Made by a program: the position numbers and the translations under genes. The notes under the pieces are model-generated. The model was not told the DNA's origin and did not search any database. It saw nothing but the letters and a program-made list of their open reading frames with translations. From Bacteroidota bacterium (lineage in GTDB: Bacteria > Bacteroidota > Bacteroidia > Bacteroidales > VadinHA17), in contig JAKAXP010000034.1 of assembly GCA_021816545.1 (NCBI GenBank), positions 1 through 14,122 of the forward strand: 14,122 bases of DNA, in the 5' to 3' direction. Shown one piece after another: positions 6,764-14,116 of this stretch; the stretch's first letter is position 1; each line of letters opens with the position of its first letter.

Positions 6764-8054
6764 GGCTGTGATACTGTTCGTTGGTGCGGATCTTAACCGG
6801 AAGTCCGGCCGCGGTTAAATGTTTGACAAATCCTTTTTCAAGCCCGGTGTTTCCGGTAAGTGAGCCGAAGGTGATTATTGAGTTTATTCCCAGGGTTATG
6901 AGTCCCGCCGTGATCTTGATATCCCTGTGAGGGGGAGGAGGGGTGACTGACATTGCCTGCATCAGGGCGGCCGCAGGTCCTGTCGGTGTCACCCTGCCCA
7001 TATTCGTTATAATTGACGTGAACTGGCTGGGGCCGAACCTGTTATAGGCTATACGGAGCACCGGGCTCTTGATGAAGAGCGGAATAATCCGGATCAGGGG
7101 GTTTTTCTCCTTGGAAACGTTCCTGCTGATGACCTGTCTTATCCTCTTCTCGTCAGTCATCATCTGGATAGTCATTTTTACTTCGCGAAGGACCTCTTCG
7201 AATGTGTAATGCCCCATCCTGACGTCTATTGCAGGCATTGCAAAAAGTGAAAAGTTGCGGAGGGTATTGGCCTCATACCTTCTGCGGAGGTCAAACGGAA
7301 CCTGAACCCGTATATGAGGAGAGCCTTTTCCTTCAGCGGTTCTGATCTCCTGGAGTACAAACATCATAGTGGCGGCGAGGTATTCCGTCACAGTACTCCC
7401 GGCCTCTCTCGAGATGGCTGCCAGCCTCTCTGCCGGCACCTCAAACTCGGTAACCCTGAACCGCGGAATTTCCCTGAGCCTGTAAGGCAGGTGCCATGCC
7501 CGCGGAAGTACGGCAGGACTCGGCATTCCCTTTCCATAATGCCTGGAGAAGAGATCCTCACTGCTGCCTGGCCCGGGACCCTCCTTTACTTCGGGAAAGG
7601 GGATCTCCGTTATGCCGGCAGCATGGCGGAAGTAATTATTGAGGAGAGTTTTGAGAAAAAAGATCCCGCCACCACCGTCGGTAATTATATGAAAGAACTC
7701 AACTGAAATCGTATTGGAATGTACCAGAATCCTGTAAAGAAGCTCGCCGTTCATTGTGCGGGGGAAAGGCTGACAGCGCGTTCCTTTGTCAGCCAGGACC
7801 CTTGGCGTTTTGCCATTGTATTCCAGGAAATACCAGAAGAATCCCTTGCATAACTCAACGCTGAAGAGCGGGAAAAGCTTCGAGGTCTCCTCCGAGGCTT
7901 TCATCAGCGCAGGCAGAACTACCGGTGCTGTAAGATGCACACTTATACGGAATACCCCCGTAAGTTCAGAACCTGTTATGGCAGGATAGATCTTGGCTGC
8001 ATTGTCAAGCTTCATCCATTCTTCCCGGCCGGACTTTTCTCCCCTGATCCCCAT
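6750..8054 (-). CDS. Alcohol acetyltransferase/condensation-fold (HxxxDG) acyltransferase-like protein
   Basis: Taken from the ATG at 8054 this is 434 residues. HIITDG (His122, Asp126) is the HxxxDG catalytic motif shared by chloramphenicol-acetyltransferase-fold enzymes: alcohol acetyltransferases, wax-ester synthases and NRPS condensation domains. Other marks are W-x-KLDNAAKIYPA at 13-25, typical of the bacterial AATase-like subgroup, an RRRYEANTLRNF stretch resembling its conserved NLR...T-RNF motif, and TNMGRV late in the protein. No signal peptide is seen, so it is probably cytoplasmic or membrane-associated through its partner. The start at 8054 keeps residues ahead of the conserved KLDNAAKIYP block, as homologues have, and lies just downstream of a good promoter. 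ATG 8015 is a shorter alternative. An ORF extension to 8132 would run across the promoter. Acyl donor and acceptor are unknown. Confidence 0.82.
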   Translation of the reverse strand: MGIRGEKSGREEWMKLDNAAKIYPAITGSELTGVFRISVHLTAPVVLPALMKASEETSKLFPLFSVELCKGFFWYFLEYNGKTPRVLADKGTRCQPFPRTMNGELLYRILVHSNTISVEFFHIITDGGGGIFFLKTLLNNYFRHAAGITEIPFPEVKEGPGPGSSEDLFSRHYGKGMPSPAVLPRAWHLPYRLREIPRFRVTEFEVPAERLAAISREAGSTVTEYLAATMMFVLQEIRTAEGKGSPHIRVQVPFDLRRRYEANTLRNFSLFAMPAIDVRMGHYTFEEVLREVKMTIQMMTDEKRIRQVISRNVSKEKNPLIRIIPLFIKSPVLRIAYNRFGPSQFTSIITNMGRVTPTGPAAALMQAMSVTPPPPHRDIKITAGLITLGINSIITFGSLTGNTGLEKGFVKHLTAAGLPVKIRTNEQYHSHVNL

Positions 8055-8072
8055 TTTGCTCAATTGCGGTTG

Positions 8073-8104
8073 TAAAGATAAGAATATATGGAGCCGTTTG
8101 TCAA
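8073..8104 (-). promoter_or_regulatory. Predicted promoter for the acyltransferase-like/zinc-ribbon pair
   Basis: On the minus strand TTGACAAA (8097-8104) is followed after a 21-base gap by TATCTTTA (8073-8080). This resembles the Bacteroidetes TTG / TAnnTTTG arrangement with one mismatch. Transcription would start near 8067, leaving a leader of only about 10-15 bases before the ATG at 8054. It lies back to back with the plus-strand DPP IV promoter. Confidence 0.5.
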
Positions 8105-8148
8105 TTGTGTTGTCCGGCATCTTGCAACGCACAAGGTTTTAAGTTTAC

Positions 8149-8156
8149 TATATTTG
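8149..8156 (+). promoter_or_regulatory. Predicted -7 box of the DPP IV operon promoter
   Basis: TATATTTG is a perfect match to the Bacteroidetes -7 consensus, 40 bases upstream of the ATG at 8196. The nearest upstream TTG (8122-8124) is 24 bases away, a little further than ideal. A transcript would begin near 8163 and have a leader of about 33 bases. It should drive the three-gene peptidase operon. Confidence 0.55.
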
Positions 8157-8195
8157 TTAACTCAACATTATTGCACTAACAGAAATTCCCATACC

Positions 8196-10349
8196 ATGAG
8201 AAAATTTTGTACCACCTTTCTGATCACACTGTTGCTGTTGATCTCCTTTTCTGCCGCAGGCCAGAGGCCGGGTATGACCGGTATGCAGCCGGGGCTTGTA
8301 AGATGGATTGATGATACCCGCATGCTGATCAGGACCATAGGCGATGACGGTAAGCCGGTAATCTCGGAATATGACTGCAAGACCGGTAAATCAGTAGTGG
8401 TCACTGACTATGTGAGCGATATGGAGAAGCTCAGGGGCATCCTTCCTGAGGGCGTTCAGCCCGGTCCTGACATGGCTGTATCATCAGATATGCAGGCATT
8501 GGTTATCTCCCGCAACAATGACCTGTGGTATTATTCCTTCGCTCAGCGTGAGGGGCGCAAGCTGACCTCGGGCCCGGAAAGTGAGATGAATGCAAGGTTC
8601 GCCCCGGGCGACAGGAAGCTGGCCTATACAAGGAACAAGGACCTGTATGTGTATGACCTTGATCTTGGCCGGGAGACCCGGCTCACCTTCGACGCAACCG
8701 ATAAAATATACAATGGCTGGGCATCGTGGGTCTATATGGAAGAGATACTCGGAAGGGCTTCGAGGTATGCCGCTTTCTGGTGGTCTCCAGATGCAACCCG
8801 GATCGCTTACCTCCGTACCGATGATACCCCTGTCCCGCTTTATTACCTCAATGCCCTGGAGACCACTGACGGTATACACGGCAGGCTCGAGATTACCCCT
8901 TATCCCAAACCCGGAGATCCCAACCCGAAGGTTAAAATGGGTATCGCAGAGCTGTCAACAGGCAAGACCACCTGGGTGAAGACGGATGAAAATACTGACC
9001 AGTATATAGCATGGCCCTCCTGGACTCCTGACAGCAGGAAGCTGATGATTCAGGTTCTCAACCGTGACCAGAATGAAATGAAATTCATATTGGCCGATGT
9101 GACAACAGGTGATTTTTCAGAAGTTTACAGTGAGAGCCGGCCAACCTGGGTCGACTTCTTTGAAGATATCTACGTCATGAATGACGGAAGCGGTTTCATT
9201 GTCAGGAGCTACCGTAACAACTGGTACAATCTCTATTACTACGGATGGGATGGTGCGTTGAAATCACAGATTACAAACTTTGACTGGAAGGTCACTGAAC
9301 TGGTAAAGGTGGATGAGGCAAAAAAGGAAGTGTATTTCCACGGCACAGGAGCTGATCCGCTCGGGAGCCATCTGTACAGGGTAAAGCTTGACGGTACGAA
9401 GCTGCTGCAGGTCACTTCCGGTGAAGGCTCACATACTGCATCCGTTTCTCCCGGAGGCTCATACTTCCTGGATACTTGGAGCAGCATAAGTGATCCGGGC
9501 GGCATTAACCTGCTTGACAAAAAGGGGAGGGTGGTGCGTACAGTTCACAGAGAGGTGATACCTGAATATGATGCTGCAAAACACCAGAAAAATGAGCTTG
9601 TAAGAATAAAAACCTCCGACGGCCTGTTTGATATGCCGGCCCTGATAACCTATCCGGTAAACTTCGATCCTTCGAAGAAGTACCCTGTTGTATTTACAAT
9701 TTACGGAGGACCGGATGCAGGCAGCATCAGGAACAGGTGGCAGGGCCTCCAGCCACGTTGGTATGCAGAAAACGGTATAGTGACAATCAATGTTGATCAC
9801 CGTGGTTCAGGCACCTTTGGCAAGAAGGGACTTGATTACATGCACCGTTCCCTTGGCAAATGGGAGATGTCAGATTATTCAGATGCAGTCAGGTGGCTGC
9901 GTCAGCAGCCCTGGGCTGATGCCTCAAGGATGGGTATCACCGGCGGATCATACGGCGGGTACGTGACATGCATGGCCCTTACGGCAGGTGCAGACTACTG
10001 GACCCACGGCATAGCTGACTATTCGGTCACCGACTGGCGTCTCTACGATAATGTATATACTGAGCGCTATATGGATACGCCTGAAAGCAATCCTGAAGGA
10101 TATAAGAGCGGATCAGCAATCACTCACGCTGCGTCACTTAAGGGAAAACTCCTTATACGCCACGGAGACATGGATGACAATGTCCATATGCAGAACACTA
10201 TATGGCTTGTCACAACACTCCAGGATCTTGACAAGCCTTTCGAGATGATGATATATCCGGGTGAACGTCACGGCTGGGGCGGGCCCAAGAGGATCTTCAT
10301 GACAAAAGAGGGCAACAGCTTCTGGACCAAAAGTTTCTTTGAAAAATAA
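8196..10349 (+). CDS. dpp4: Dipeptidyl peptidase IV (S9B)
   Basis: DPP IV releases Xaa-Pro (and Xaa-Ala) dipeptides from N-termini. From the ATG at 8196 the protein has 717 residues and a Sec signal ending near SAAGQ (residue 23), so it acts in the periplasm or outside. The beta-propeller half contains WVYMEEIL (178-185). Glu182/Glu183 correspond to the double Glu of DPP IV that grips the substrate amino group, which favours true dipeptidyl peptidase activity over an oligopeptidase. The hydrolase half has YGGP with Tyr503 at the oxyanion position, nucleophile Ser585 in GGSYGGY, Asp660 in HGDMDDNVH and His692 in ERHGWGG. An in-frame ATG at 8088 would place 36 non-signal residues before the signal peptide and cross the promoter, so it was rejected. 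It is the first gene of the operon; the next starts 20 bases after its stop. Confidence 0.96.
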   Translation: MRKFCTTFLITLLLLISFSAAGQRPGMTGMQPGLVRWIDDTRMLIRTIGDDGKPVISEYDCKTGKSVVVTDYVSDMEKLRGILPEGVQPGPDMAVSSDMQALVISRNNDLWYYSFAQREGRKLTSGPESEMNARFAPGDRKLAYTRNKDLYVYDLDLGRETRLTFDATDKIYNGWASWVYMEEILGRASRYAAFWWSPDATRIAYLRTDDTPVPLYYLNALETTDGIHGRLEITPYPKPGDPNPKVKMGIAELSTGKTTWVKTDENTDQYIAWPSWTPDSRKLMIQVLNRDQNEMKFILADVTTGDFSEVYSESRPTWVDFFEDIYVMNDGSGFIVRSYRNNWYNLYYYGWDGALKSQITNFDWKVTELVKVDEAKKEVYFHGTGADPLGSHLYRVKLDGTKLLQVTSGEGSHTASVSPGGSYFLDTWSSISDPGGINLLDKKGRVVRTVHREVIPEYDAAKHQKNELVRIKTSDGLFDMPALITYPVNFDPSKKYPVVFTIYGGPDAGSIRNRWQGLQPRWYAENGIVTINVDHRGSGTFGKKGLDYMHRSLGKWEMSDYSDAVRWLRQQPWADASRMGITGGSYGGYVTCMALTAGADYWTHGIADYSVTDWRLYDNVYTERYMDTPESNPEGYKSGSAITHAASLKGKLLIRHGDMDDNVHMQNTIWLVTTLQDLDKPFEMMIYPGERHGWGGPKRIFMTKEGNSFWTKSFFEK

Positions 10350-10369
10350 AATAACTGACTATCATCATT

Positions 10370-12193
10370 ATGGCTGCCAATGTACACGTTAAAAGGCTCG
10401 CCGGAGTGCGGGCCATGATGAGGAAAAAGAAGCTGGACGCACTTATTGTTCCCTCTTCAGATCCGCATCTCGGGGAGTATGTACCTGATCACTGGCGGGT
10501 TATCAGGTGGCTTACCGGATTCACCGGCTCAGCCGGGAACGTTATCATTACCAGGACTTTTGCCGGCCTTTGGACCGACAGCCGCTACTTTATCCAGGCT
10601 GAGGAGCAACTTGCCGGTTCAGGATTTGAGCTGGTCAGGCTGAAGGTGCCGCATACCCCTGAGCATATTGACTGGCTGAAGGAGAAGGTGCGGAAGGGAT
10701 GGAAGGTAGGTGTTGACGGTCGCCTCATCTCGGCAGGGATAATGAGACTGCTGGTGTCTTCCATGAAGGAGGCCGGCGCCAGCCTCAACCTGAAGACTGA
10801 CCTGATTACACCTGTCTGGAACGACAGACCTGCCATGCCGTCCGGCGAGGCTTTTGAACTTGATGTCAGATATGCCGGGCTGACCAGGAAAGAGAAGATT
10901 GATCGCGTCAGGGAAGTGATGGTAAACATGAAGGCCGATTACCAGCTGCTTACGGCAACTGACGATATAATGTGGCTCCTCAACCTGAGGGGTGACGATG
11001 TGAAATATTGTCCGCTGCTCCTTTCCTTTGCCATAATAAGCCGTGACCAGGTGATCTTCTTTGCCAATGAGGAAAAAATACCCGGACCGGTAAGGGCATC
11101 GCTTGACAGGGACGGTGTTGTGCTGCTTCCATATGACTCGGTGAATTCAGTGCTGGCTCACCTTGAGGAGGGATCAGTTCTGATGTTCTCTCCCTCAACG
11201 ACTTCTGCCTCACTTCTGAAGTCTGTTCCCGGACGGATAAAAAGAATTGAGGATCTGAGTATACCGACGAGGATGAAAGCCGTCAAAAACAGCACCGAGC
11301 TTAAGAACCTGAGGAAGGTGATGGTGCAGGACGGGGTTGTCCTTACCCGGTTTTTCCACTGGCTGGAAAAGGCCGTGGGGAAAGAGCCTGTGACGGAGAC
11401 CAGTGCTGCGGCCAGGATTGATACAATGAGAGGAGAACTCGAAGGGTGCACCGGGCCGTCGTTCAGTACAATTGCCGCGTATAACGCCCATGCCGCACTG
11501 CCTCATTATGTGCCCGATGCATCAACAGATGCAGCGCTGGAAAAAAGCGGGATTTTCCTCCTCGATTCAGGAGGACAATACTATGGAGGTACAACCGACA
11601 TAACCAGGACTGTTGCACTGGGTAAACCTGATGCAACGATGAAAAAGGATTTCACCCTTGCGCTGAGAGGCACGATTGACCTTGCCATGGCCTGCTTCCC
11701 CAGGGGCACAAAAGGTTACCAGCTTGACATTCTTGCCCGTAAGCCGCTGTGGGATAATCATATGAACTACGGTCACGGCACAGGACACGGGGTTGGCAGT
11801 TTCCTTAACGTGCATGAAGGGCCTCAGACTATCGGCTCAGGAGTCACCGGAGATATGAGGACAAGCCTGGAACCGGGCATGGTCATATCCGACGAACCGG
11901 CATTCTACAGGCCGGGATTAAACGGTTTCAGGACTGAAAACCTTCTCGTATGCATTGAGGACCGGGAGTCTGAATACGGCAGTTTCCTGAAGTTTGAGAC
12001 AGTGACGTTATGTTATATTGACCACGAGCTTATAGATATTTCACTCATGGATGACAGCGAGCTTAAATGGCTCAATGATTACCATGAGCGCGTGTACGGG
12101 TTGCTTGGTAAGCATCTCGAACCGGAACTGCAGAAATGGCTGAGAAACAAAACGAAACCGCTGACCCGCGGAGGTAACAAATCTTCCAAATAA
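10370..12193 (+). CDS. Aminopeptidase P, three-domain eukaryotic-type (Xaa-Pro aminopeptidase, M24B)
   Basis: This enzyme removes the N-terminal residue when proline is second (Xaa-|-Pro). At 607 residues with two creatinase-like N-terminal domains (about 8-300) before the pita-bread domain, it matches the long XPNPEP1-type form rather than the roughly 440-residue E. coli PepP. The dimetal site is intact: Asp399 (LLDSGG), Asp410 (TTDITRT), His473 (GTGHGVG), Glu509 (SDEPAFY) and Glu543 (KFETVT). Supporting residues His374/His379 (NAHAALPHY), His469 and His482 (NVHEGPQ) are also present. There is no signal peptide, so it is cytoplasmic. It lies between DPP IV and the S37 gene with gaps of 20 and 9 bases, consistent with one mRNA. 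Its likely job is to process proline-containing di-, tri- and oligopeptides after uptake. Confidence 0.95.
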   Translation: MAANVHVKRLAGVRAMMRKKKLDALIVPSSDPHLGEYVPDHWRVIRWLTGFTGSAGNVIITRTFAGLWTDSRYFIQAEEQLAGSGFELVRLKVPHTPEHIDWLKEKVRKGWKVGVDGRLISAGIMRLLVSSMKEAGASLNLKTDLITPVWNDRPAMPSGEAFELDVRYAGLTRKEKIDRVREVMVNMKADYQLLTATDDIMWLLNLRGDDVKYCPLLLSFAIISRDQVIFFANEEKIPGPVRASLDRDGVVLLPYDSVNSVLAHLEEGSVLMFSPSTTSASLLKSVPGRIKRIEDLSIPTRMKAVKNSTELKNLRKVMVQDGVVLTRFFHWLEKAVGKEPVTETSAAARIDTMRGELEGCTGPSFSTIAAYNAHAALPHYVPDASTDAALEKSGIFLLDSGGQYYGGTTDITRTVALGKPDATMKKDFTLALRGTIDLAMACFPRGTKGYQLDILARKPLWDNHMNYGHGTGHGVGSFLNVHEGPQTIGSGVTGDMRTSLEPGMVISDEPAFYRPGLNGFRTENLLVCIEDRESEYGSFLKFETVTLCYIDHELIDISLMDDSELKWLNDYHERVYGLLGKHLEPELQKWLRNKTKPLTRGGNKSSK

Positions 12194-12202
12194 ATTAAAG
12201 TG

Positions 12203-13498
12203 ATGTCAAAAGTGAGATTTATTGTTATTGCTATTGCATTCATCCTCGGAGCAGGATGCTCAAAGAAAATCATGACGATTGAGGAGCGTCTTGCCACGCT
12301 TCCAGCCGATACAATTTTCAGTATCGAGGCTGACTCTGCCTTCAGCGGAGCGTGGGAGATAAGGCTGCGGCAACCGGTTGACCACCGAAACCCTGACGGA
12401 CCGCAGTTCACCCAGCAGGTCTTCCTTTACTATGCCGGCGCTGACAGGCCGGTTGTGGTTGAGACTGAAGGATACGGCGCCAGGGGGGGGCGCAATGAGC
12501 TTGCAACACTGCTGAACGCCAACTTTATCAGGATTGAGCACAGGTATTTTGAAGAATCGAGGCCCGATTCCGCCGGATGGGAGTATCTCACAACCTGGCA
12601 GGCAGCTACCGATCACCATCGGATAATTGAGCTGTTCAAACCTGTTTTCACCGGAAAGTGGGCAACAACTGGTATCAGCAAGGGGGGGCAGACAGTAATG
12701 TTTCACAGGTATTATTACCCTGATGATGTTGATGTCAGCGTTCCCTACGTGGCACCTCTCAACTTCGGGCCGGAGGACGAGAGGATGGAACCCTTCCTTG
12801 AGAACGTCGGCACTGCTGAATGCCGCGACAGGGTTTTCAGGTTCCAGAAACTTGTGCTCGAAAAGTTCGACACACTTTATCCAATGTTCATGGACATGGC
12901 AGAAAAACGGGACTGGACCTTTACAAGGGTAGGAGGACCGGAAGTTGCCTATGAAATGACCGTGCTCGAGTACGAATTTGCATTCTGGCAGTGGGGAACC
13001 ATTCCATGTGACTCAATACCACTTGAGGGCAGCAATGAACAGGTTTTCCGGCATTTCGTGGGAGTGGGAGATCCACGGTACTTTGCTGACCAGGGCCTGG
13101 CATACTTCGAGCCCTTCTTTTACCAGGCAATGACTGAAATCGGTTATTACGGTTATGACTTTGACAAGTTTGACGGCCTCCTCAGGTACGCCCATAACGG
13201 GGATAAACCGGAGTTTATTTTTTCTGCACCGGTTGGTCCGGATTATATATACAACTATGAATTCGGAAAGAATGTCAGTGATTTCATCAGGAACAAAGCT
13301 GAAAACTTCATTTTCCTTTACGGCCAGTTTGACCCCTGGTCTGCATCGGCAGCAGACCCCGGAGGAAATAAAAAGTGTCTGAAGATTGTCAGGGAGGGAG
13401 GTTCACACCGTACGCGTATCGGAAACCTTCCGGAAGAACAGAAGAATGCTGTTCTGACGAAGCTGGAGGAATGGATGGATACACCCGTGGCAAAATGA
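12203..13498 (+). CDS. S37-family (PS-10-like) tripeptidyl aminopeptidase lipoprotein
   Basis: The 431-residue protein has a lipoprotein signal with lipobox LGAGC (Cys19), so it is envelope-anchored. LRQPVDHRNP (55-64) and the following strand pattern resemble the Streptomyces PS-10 family of serine peptidases (S37), relatives of which release tripeptides, some preferring Pro at P1. The triad is readable: Ser159 in GISKGGQ, Asp377 in YGQFDPWS and His402 in GGSHRTR. ATG 12203 was chosen; a GTG directly before it adds only one residue. It is the third gene of the DPP IV-aminopeptidase P operon, 9 bases after the preceding stop. The reading frame contains two long G runs, G8 at 12483-12490 and G7 at 12682-12688, the latter inside the active-site codons. 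Tripeptidyl specificity comes from family knowledge and is not shown by sequence alone. Confidence 0.88.
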   Translation: MSKVRFIVIAIAFILGAGCSKKIMTIEERLATLPADTIFSIEADSAFSGAWEIRLRQPVDHRNPDGPQFTQQVFLYYAGADRPVVVETEGYGARGGRNELATLLNANFIRIEHRYFEESRPDSAGWEYLTTWQAATDHHRIIELFKPVFTGKWATTGISKGGQTVMFHRYYYPDDVDVSVPYVAPLNFGPEDERMEPFLENVGTAECRDRVFRFQKLVLEKFDTLYPMFMDMAEKRDWTFTRVGGPEVAYEMTVLEYEFAFWQWGTIPCDSIPLEGSNEQVFRHFVGVGDPRYFADQGLAYFEPFFYQAMTEIGYYGYDFDKFDGLLRYAHNGDKPEFIFSAPVGPDYIYNYEFGKNVSDFIRNKAENFIFLYGQFDPWSASAADPGGNKKCLKIVREGGSHRTRIGNLPEEQKNAVLTKLEEWMDTPVAK

Positions 13499-13535
13499 TA
13501 TTTTTTAGGTAATTAATTCCATTACTGACGCTCCG

Positions 13536-13550
13536 ATTAATTAAATTAAT
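13536..13550. promoter_or_regulatory. AT-only palindrome abutting the RRM-gene promoter
   Basis: ATTAATT-a-AATTAAT is a perfect 7-1-7 palindrome whose last base is the first base of the -33 TTTG. A related AATTAATT sits 25 bases upstream (13511-13518). It could be an operator or an UP-like A/T element, or chance in an AT-rich spacer. No terminator hairpin for the upstream S37 gene is obvious in this spacer. Confidence 0.35.
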
Positions 13551-13582
13551 TTGGAAATGTTAAAATTATTTAAATACCTTTG
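13550..13582 (+). promoter_or_regulatory. Promoter of the RRM protein gene
   Basis: TTTG (13550-13553), a 21-base gap and TACCTTTG (13575-13582) match both Bacteroidetes promoter elements exactly. Transcription would begin near 13589, so the leader would be about 90 bases, long for this window. The gene is therefore likely transcribed independently of the peptidase operon. Confidence 0.7.
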
Positions 13583-13586
13583 TATC

Positions 13587-13641
13587 AGCTGACTTGTATT
13601 TGTGTGGAGATTTTAAGTGTTCCGCTCATAATCAGTCAGTT
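13587..13641 (+). promoter_or_regulatory. Possible leader RNA stem in the RRM 5' UTR
   Basis: AGCTGACT (13587-13594), at the predicted transcript start, can pair over 8 bp including one G-U with AGTCAGTT (13634-13641). This encloses about 39 bases. A second small GTTAA/TTAAC pairing (13639-13643 with 13655-13659) overlaps it. The leader could carry temperature- or protein-dependent control; this rests on pairing alone. Confidence 0.25.
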
Positions 13642-13677
13642 AACTAATTCTTTATTAACAGTTTAATTTATTTTCAA

Positions 13678-13983
13678 ATGAACATTTTTGTAGCCAAGCT
13701 GAGTTCTGTTACCAAAGCAGAAGACCTTCAGGAACTTTTCAGCAAATTTGGGGAGGTTGTCTCCGCCAAAGTTATCATGGACCGTGAAACCGGCTTTTCG
13801 AAGCGTTACGGTTTCGTAGAGATGGCTGATGACCGTGCCGGTTATGAAGCTATCGAAAAACTTAACAATTCAGAGCTCGATGGCAGTCAGATCATCGTTA
13901 AGAGGTCTGAGCCCAAGGCAGAGAAGAAGCCTTTCAGGCCCCGTCGTGATTTCCGCGACAAGGACCGTGAACCGAGATACTAG
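13678..13983 (+). CDS. Single-RRM RNA-binding protein with Arg/Asp-rich tail
   Basis: This 101-residue protein is one RNA recognition motif plus a short basic tail. RNP2 is IFVAKL (3-8, Phe4 aromatic) and RNP1 is KRYGFVEM (42-49, Tyr44 and Phe46). Between them runs the usual helix-strand pattern DLQELFSKFGEVVSAKVIMDRETG. Residues 80-101 are rich in Lys, Arg and Asp and contain PRRDFRDKDR, a disordered RNA-contacting tail resembling those of cyanobacterial Rbp proteins, several of which are cold-induced. Bacteroidetes usually carry several such proteins; they bind single-stranded RNA, with targets largely unmapped. The ATG at 13678 starts directly at the RRM and follows an A/T-rich stretch without a Shine-Dalgarno sequence. 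The gene has its own consensus promoter and terminator and no link to the peptidases. Confidence 0.93.
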   Translation: MNIFVAKLSSVTKAEDLQELFSKFGEVVSAKVIMDRETGFSKRYGFVEMADDRAGYEAIEKLNNSELDGSQIIVKRSEPKAEKKPFRPRRDFRDKDREPRY

Positions 13984-13997
13984 GAACTAAACAGTGG

Positions 13998-14025
13998 AGG
14001 CTGTCCGGTGAGGGCAGCCTTTTTT
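13998..14025 (+). terminator. Rho-independent terminator of the RRM gene
   Basis: AGGCTGTCC (13998-14006), loop GGTGA, then GGGCAGCCT (14012-14020) form a 9-bp stem with one G-U pair, followed by a T6 run ending at 14025. It begins 15 bases after the RRM stop codon. Confidence 0.85.
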
Positions 14026-14032
14026 CTGAAAC

Positions 14033-14068
14033 AAAAAAGACAGAGGCTGCACACCAGGGACAGCCTCT
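14033..14068 (-). terminator. Probable terminator reading leftward, for a gene beyond the right edge
   Basis: AGAGGCTG (14042-14049) and CAGCCTCT (14061-14068) form a perfect 8-bp stem around an 11-base loop. On the minus strand the hairpin is followed almost at once by TCTTTTTT (A6 at 14033-14038 on plus). This would suit a convergent gene to the right; none is visible in the window. Confidence 0.5.
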
Positions 14069-14083
14069 CAATTTACTGACACG

Positions 14084-14116
14084 GAAAGACAGGTTAACAC
14101 TGTCTTTCTTTTTTTT
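14084..14116 (+). terminator. Third hairpin, rightward-reading terminator
   Basis: GAAAGACAG (14084-14092) and CTGTCTTTC (14100-14108) form a perfect 9-bp stem around GTTAACA, followed by eight T residues (14109-14116). On sequence alone this is a strong intrinsic terminator, and may back up the one at 13998-14025. Confidence 0.75.

Noticed and set aside
7314..7706. 130-codon plus-strand open frame
   Set aside because: It is antisense to the acyltransferase-like gene, which has clear family motifs; the frame shows no domain.
8055..8132. Upstream extension of the acyltransferase-like gene
   Set aside because: The extra residues lie across the predicted promoter and would overlap the divergent promoter region; homologues begin shortly before the KLDNAAKIYP block.
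8088..8195. Upstream start for DPP IV
   Set aside because: It would put 36 residues ahead of a clear signal peptide and cross the TATATTTG promoter box.
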